A stretch of 64,000 nucleotides of DNA, taken from Paracamarosporium sp. OC-R06-R3 (Eukaryota > Ascomycota > Dothideomycetes > Pleosporales > Didymosphaeriaceae). The translations under genes were made by a program, and so were the position numbers. The notes beneath the pieces were generated by a model. It saw only the letters and a list, made by a program, of their open reading frames with translations, searched no databases and was not told the DNA's origin. Location of the stretch: positions 288,296 to 352,295 of the forward strand of contig JACVRA010000248.1 of NCBI GenBank assembly GCA_019828545.1, given 5' to 3'. Below, piece after piece: positions 58,801 to 64,000 of the stretch (its first letter is position 1; the number at the start of each line of letters is the position of its first letter).

Positions 58801-61295
58801 TGGTCCCATCAGCTCTGCTCCTGTCGATTTGACAAGGGTGGCATCTATCGACGAAAAAGTCGAGGCTGACGTCGTCCGGCATGCTGACGCGCATAGAGAG
58901 ATTGAAGTCCCTCAAGACTGGCAACGGCTCTCCCGCGGATCGATTCAAATCTCTGTGGTACCGCAACGACGATCGGTCTCCCTTGGGAGAGAACGAATGC
59001 ACTCATTTCGACGTCGAGGATCTACGAAAACTTCAATGTCACGCCCTGCGTCTCTTCGCCGACACACTTCTCACGCTAGCGGGTTAGGCAGACACCAGCA
59101 AGTCGAAAGTATCTCTACTTTCCAGACAATGTCGTCCGATAACGATCCGTTTCAATTCGATCGGCAACCTGCCGAAGCGGCACTCAAACCTGCTCGTCAA
59201 TTACGACGACGTCCAGGTGGTGATCTTCGCGCTGCCGACAACATCCAAGACCTAGAACAAGGACAGCGTCCACATTCCACGGGTTCCGTTTCGAATCGCA
59301 CTCACTCCATTGCTAATTCTGTCATCTTGAGGTCGGATCGGTTCGTTGATCCTGCGAAAGTGAAAAAGGAGGCCGACGAAGAAGCAGAGGGCGAGAAGAC
59401 AACGAGGAAACAGATTTCATTGGTGGACACTCACTCTTCGCAGCCCAACCTTAGACCATCTTTTGAAGCTGAAGTAGCCAAGCTGGCAGCTTTGCCGGAT
59501 GACATCGACGACGATGGTGGAATAGAGTCTGCATTAATGAAGCTGGAAGGAAGATATGAAAAGAAATCGCCAGATCCAACACAGCCAACACCAAGTACAT
59601 CTCCAAGGGCCGACGTCGAATCAGGGGCCTTTGAAGCCTCTGCACCACATGTGGAGTCTTCTAATCCTTCTCACATCCCGTCTGAGTATGATTCCTCTCA
59701 GCAAAGAAGCTCTTTCACAGGAGACGATGTTTTCTACCGACCACTTGCTCCACCAGAAGCCGAAGGTCAAGGAATGTACCGTCTCTCTGGGGAAGCCTTC
59801 AACCGCCGCGTACCTCCTGTCAATTCTCATGTCGGGTCGGAAGATTCTTATTCCTCCATTCCGCTACTTGATCGAGGTGTAAGCGATGTAGCCAGTTCTG
59901 CCCGAGTCCGAGCGGGAACGATGGAAACAATGAGATCATCAGCGAAGCCTGCCCCTTTGAAGCCCATGAGTCCTGTTTCCCGATTCGAGGAGCAGAGCAC
60001 AGGACATTCTGCGTCCACTAACTCGTCGATCGAGCACATCGTCAAGACAGACAGCATGAAGAGGATACCAGCAGACGCCACCATGCCGAGGTCTTCGATA
60101 ACTCGCGAATCTTTCCTCCTGGACGATGACGAGGATCTGAGCGATATGGACTCAGCTCGGAGAACCATGTCAGATGATAGCCATGGCGTCAGAAGCTTCT
60201 TCGACGATGAGACGCCTGTTGGGGATACTGAGAAGGAGTTCCTACCTACTCATCCAATGCGACACCCACCTACTCCTCCACTTACAGCCAATCGTCTTAA
60301 CAGATCTCTGCCTCAGGTTGACACTAACGTCTTTGAGCAAGGCCTTCCTACACCAGGTTTGACGCCAACGTCTCGCCTCAATACACAATCGTTCGACGCT
60401 CTCCGTCAGTCGAAGGAGCTAGGTGCTGAGCCACAAAAGGCCAAACAAGAAAACTCATCAAAAGAACCTCCTCACCTCCCATTCGTCCTTGCGTATGATT
60501 CAGAGACAATTGCGCAACAGTTTACCATCATCGAAAAGGACGCTCTCGACGAGATCGACTGGAGAGAGCTCATTGAACTTCGGTGGAAACAGTCATCTCC
60601 TCAGATCTCCGACTGGGTACACTACTTGCGCACACAAGACGCAAAAGGCGTCGACGTGGTCATTGCTCGTTTCAACCTGGTCGTTAAATGGGCTGTCTCG
60701 GAGGTCGTCCTGACGGAAAGTATCGAGGAACGAGCTCGGTGCATTGTGAAGTACATCCACATTGCCTCGCACGCCCGACGACTGCGAAACTACGCGACGA
60801 TGTACCAGCTGACTATCGCTCTTCTATCTAACGATGTCTCTCGTATGCGGAAGACGTGGTCACTGGTTCCTGTTGCTGAAATGCAGACCATGAAAGAATT
60901 GGAAGCGCTCGTGCAGCCCCTCAGGAACTTCCACAATCTTCGCATGGAAATGGAGACTGCAACAGTTGAGGAAGGATGCATTCCTTTTATCGGTAACTTT
61001 ACCCACTTCATCACCCATGATCTTCACTAACAATTGCGTAGGCATATACACACGAGACCTAATCTACAACGCCCAGAAGCCCGCATTCATCGACGCGCCT
61101 CCTGCCGCCGGAGAAAAACTCGTGAACTTCGAACGACACCAGACGGCCGCAACGATAGTCAAAAGTCTTTTGCGCCTCCTCGAGGCCAGTTCCCGCTATA
61201 CGTTCAACGTGGAACCAAACATCATTACCAAGTGCCTCTGGATGGCTGCGCTGAGCGACGACGAGATCACGAAGCGCAGCCGCCAGTACGAATAA
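55841..61295 (+). CDS. LTE1: Ras-family guanine nucleotide exchange factor Lte1
   Basis: Three exons (55841-56163, 56383-60992, 61042-61295), 1728 residues, with introns of 219 and 49 nt. A RasGEF N-terminal domain lies at about 335-495 (PSFLDYELLSDFFLTFRSFL) and a RasGEF catalytic domain at about 1475-1728 (IDWRELIELRWKQ; ARFNLVVKWAVSEV; IARAR-type helix RCIVKYIHIA). The wide separation of the two domains by a disordered, phosphosite-rich linker is the architecture of Lte1, which acts at the bud or cell cortex to promote mitotic exit. The first junction restores NGIIYLR followed by PSARPAHQRNRPLP, a conserved N-terminal stretch as far as I recognise it. The last junction restores FIGIYTRDLIY within the catalytic domain. 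Whether the fungal protein acts as a true GEF is unsettled; in budding yeast it works partly without exchange activity. Confidence 0.9.
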
Positions 61296-62067
61296 CTGAT
61301 ACCCCCTCTACGATCATCTCCTTCGATCTATTACTAATTCTCCGTACATTCACCATCTGCTCTTCGAGCGTTCACACCAGCGGCATCACCCCGACACGAC
61401 GTGACGATATTTATTTCCTTGGCATATGTTTGGGTATCTAGCGTACCCGTGGAGCGATTTCCCGGCTTATCGGCCTTCGCACGCACTGCTCTGCTCTGTA
61501 TAGAATTAATCGCTCACGCTGGAGGAGCTTTCCGGTCGCACCGTCTCTTTGCTTGTTAGTTGTTGTTGTTGTTGTTGTTGTTGTTGTTATTGTTGTTGCA
61601 TCTGTATGTAATTGTTGGTGTTGTGGGATGCTGATGAGATACATGAGGGAGATCTGGGGAATGAATGCACTGCTCTTCTATGGCTTCCGCCGTAGAGGGC
61701 TTTTTACTTGACTTGCTGTGTCTGCTTGTGGTCTGTCATTCTCAGCCTTGTCGCTTACTTTCGTCGTGATGTTGCGTACTTGCCGTGCTTAGCGAAAGTT
61801 GCTCAGCTGGATGCTGGGTCTTGGCGTCCATACAAGTAGCCGCACTGGAGGTTCGATCCATACTTCATACTTCCTTCATAGTACCCTCGTGACAGCAACA
61901 CGGTCTTGCGCTACAGTATAGCAGGGGTAGAGGCTCCACCTTGTGCTACGGTAAGGCGCCTCGGCGAGGAGAGCCTGCACAGCAAAGCTGTTGCCTACGC
62001 TGCAACTAACGACAACTACCGAACAACACCTTCGACTCGAAATTCCCTTCAATGCCTATCCATCAAC
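61296..62067. other. intergenic between LTE1 and the HET gene
   Basis: This contains the LTE1 3' flank, one TTG microsatellite and the HET promoter. The HET frame is open upstream to 61906 but without an ATG. Confidence 0.45.
61559..61598. repeat. trinucleotide microsatellite (GTT)n
   Basis: About 13 copies of GTT/TTG with one TTA interruption. Confidence 0.9.
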
Positions 62068-63868
62068 ATGCCCTCTTATCGATATCAACCGCTGCAGTAT
62101 GATGACTCTATTCGAATTCTTGTCCTGCATGCAAGCACAGGGGATTCAGATCCTATTACATGTACAATTCGACACGCACGATTATCCGACACATTCCTTG
62201 AATACGAAGCAGTGTCCTACACTTGGGGCGACCCTACCCAACAACACGCAATCTACTTTAGTGATTGCAAGGAAGAGCTGACTGTTGGGACGAACTGCCG
62301 CGATGCCCTTCATCGTTTGCGTCCAGGAGACAAGGACCGGCTGCTCTGGCTTGATGCCATCTGTATCAATCAGGAGAACCTGATTGAACGAGCCCATCAG
62401 GTTCGCCTCATGGACCGTGTCTTCAGTTATGCATTCAGAGTAGTGGTGTTCCTCGGTGAACAAGTTACAGATAGCGCCGCCTTGTTCAAAGAATTGGCAG
62501 AAGCAGACGAGCTTTTAAGGCATGGGATAGCTTGCAGACGACCTGCACCTAGCGATGCCATCATTCAACAACTAGAGACGCTGTATGATAGGCCATGGTT
62601 CAAGAGAGTATGGGTTCTCCAAGAAGTCTGTCAGAAAAAATCTGTTCAGATCGTGTACGGCTCTACCAGCACATCTTTTCGAGCTCTCACGCAGCTTCAC
62701 TTTGGTTATGATAAGTATGCAGCGGGCATGAAGGCCTTACCTCTCGCTTTGTATTGGATCGACAGGCCTCCGGAAGAATTTTCAACACCACAATTCAGCT
62801 TATGGAATCGACTATACTGGAGCAGAGACTGCATAGCGACCGATCCTAGAGACAGGGTCCTCGCACTAAAATCTTTAATTGGCTCTAAGCAAACAAGTAT
62901 GGATTATCTAATTAACTATGCCCAAAGCTTAGAGGACTGTTATATTCAAGTTGCACAGTTTCTCTTGCCTGTGTTAGGTCTCCGAATCCTCACCGCTGCT
63001 CGTCACCCACACAACAAGGATATGCCTTCATGGGTTCCAGACTGGTCCCAAAACCTCCCGCTCCTTTGGGAACATTTCGGACCCAACCCTGAAGGTCAAC
63101 TTGAACCACATCTTGAAACTCGCAATGAACGAAAGCACACGATACGCTCATATGAGACAGGCCAGGCGAGCAAATCCCGTCTGGAGCTACTCGTCACCGG
63201 TTGTCAATATGCGCGAATAATTGAGAGAAGCCAGGTGTTTCAAATCAGTGACCTAGCAGATGCTGAAAAACAAATGAGGGAACTGTACGTTGGTATTGAC
63301 AATTTTCGGCGATCTGTTGTCGTAGAAGACATGTGTTGCGGTGCTACCATATCTAATCACCTAGGGCAAACGATCCTAAATGGTAAGCACATAGATTACC
63401 TCTAGAACGGCCAGCTTTGACTGATCTATCAGCTATAACTCCCATAGACACCATGGAGCTTCATGGCTATCTTGTGCGCTGGTATAAAGTAAGTCAAGTT
63501 CGTGTCAGTCAACGCCAGACGTCTAACACCAAAATTAGCCAACCGGGGCCCATAGCCGTGCCACCGTTTTGAGTACCTTCGATTCCTTCTTTGATACTCT
63601 TCGACAGTGTAGAATCAGCCTAATGGACAACAACGAATTGGTCATCGTGCCCGGAGCCGTGCGGTGCGGGGATGTTATTTGCATTCTTTCAGGGGCTGCC
63701 TCAGCGTGTGCTTTGAGGCCGGGCCTTGACGGGAGTTGGTCACTTGTTAGCGGTGATTGTCTCATTTTTACCACGGATTTTCGATCTGTAGATGCGCCGC
63801 GTTATTTTTTGTGCGACGATTATATCGAGAGCAACCAAGGCAAAGTACAAGAGTTTAGAATACGGTAA
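62068..63868 (+). CDS. HET-domain (heterokaryon incompatibility) protein
   Basis: Three exons (62068-63382, 63448-63488, 63539-63868). The introns are 65 and 50 nt and the phases close to 561 residues. The HET domain occupies about residues 45-190, with the signature YEAVSYTWGD, then LWLDAICINQEN and the helix VFSYAFRVVVFLGE. This domain, structurally related to TIR, is a cell-death effector in fungal non-self recognition. The C-terminal part has the usual second half of such proteins, ending GDVICILSGAASACALRP. The 41-nt middle exon would be missed by a simple frame scan. It joins what otherwise look like two separate frames. I see no regulatory domain fused. The complete structure suggests a working allele, but expression is unknown. 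Confidence 0.85.
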
Positions 63869-64000
63869 TGCAATTGCCAGAAGGGTAGCCTCATTCTGCT
63901 TGTTTAATACTTGCTCCAATTCTGGTTGTCTGCTTTGCCATTATCTATGGAGTAGGTTTTCAAGTCGAGTAACGTGTCCGTGCACCCAATGCACGGATTC

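Noticed and set aside
61840..61860. Possible tRNA T-loop (GGTTCGATCC)
   Set aside because: I could not fold a matching acceptor stem, D-arm or anticodon arm upstream.

Overview
The window looks like genomic DNA of a filamentous ascomycete. The genes carry short spliceosomal introns (mostly about 45-65 nt) with GT/AG ends and CTAAC/CTAAT-type branch sites. The gene content is typically fungal: a Ras-responsive adenylate cyclase, LTE1, an Rcr-type membrane protein, HET, NACHT and DUF7580 proteins. Dothideomycetes, probably Pleosporales, is my best guess, but that is inference only. All exon joins below were deduced from splice signals and reading phase, not from transcripts.

The left third (about 1-24.5 kb) is accessory and gene-poor. 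It holds a thioredoxin, a secreted expansin/GH45-like protein, a nucleoside phosphorylase-NACHT-ankyrin receptor whose frame is cut by a TAG, and a decayed element bounded by long inverted repeats (about 9.2-10.6 kb). Next comes a compact three-gene cluster at 10.9-18.7 kb: a zinc-finger/ankyrin sensor-like gene; a gasdermin-like (HET-Q1/RCD-1 type) gene divergent from it across 414 bp; and a DUF7580-subtilisin gene convergent with the gasdermin-like gene across 81 bp. From what is known of fungal gasdermins, I read the last two as a protease-activated cell-death pair and the ankyrin gene as a candidate partner. Beyond it lie a PAQR receptor gene with a single internal TGA, a GNAT acetyltransferase relic, and a membrane-anchored GIY-YIG (T5orf172) protein.

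From 25.5 kb rightwards the genes are conserved and open: RPA2 (RNA polymerase I) divergent from ARL8; an Rcr-family membrane protein; a cytochrome P450; a small MGC-type lipid-anchored candidate; a large adenylate cyclase (RA, LRR, PP2C-like, cyclase); NAF1 divergent from ALG9; a DUF3445 protein; and LTE1. The right edge returns to allorecognition with a complete three-exon HET-domain gene.

The working genes cover rRNA and H/ACA RNP synthesis (RPA2, NAF1), glycosylation (ALG9), Ras/cAMP and mitotic-exit signalling (CYR1, LTE1) and vesicle/vacuole traffic (ARL8). The most interesting part is the 4-24 kb immune or cell-death island, where two receptor-like genes, a gasdermin-like effector and its candidate protease lie together among genes with nonsense mutations.
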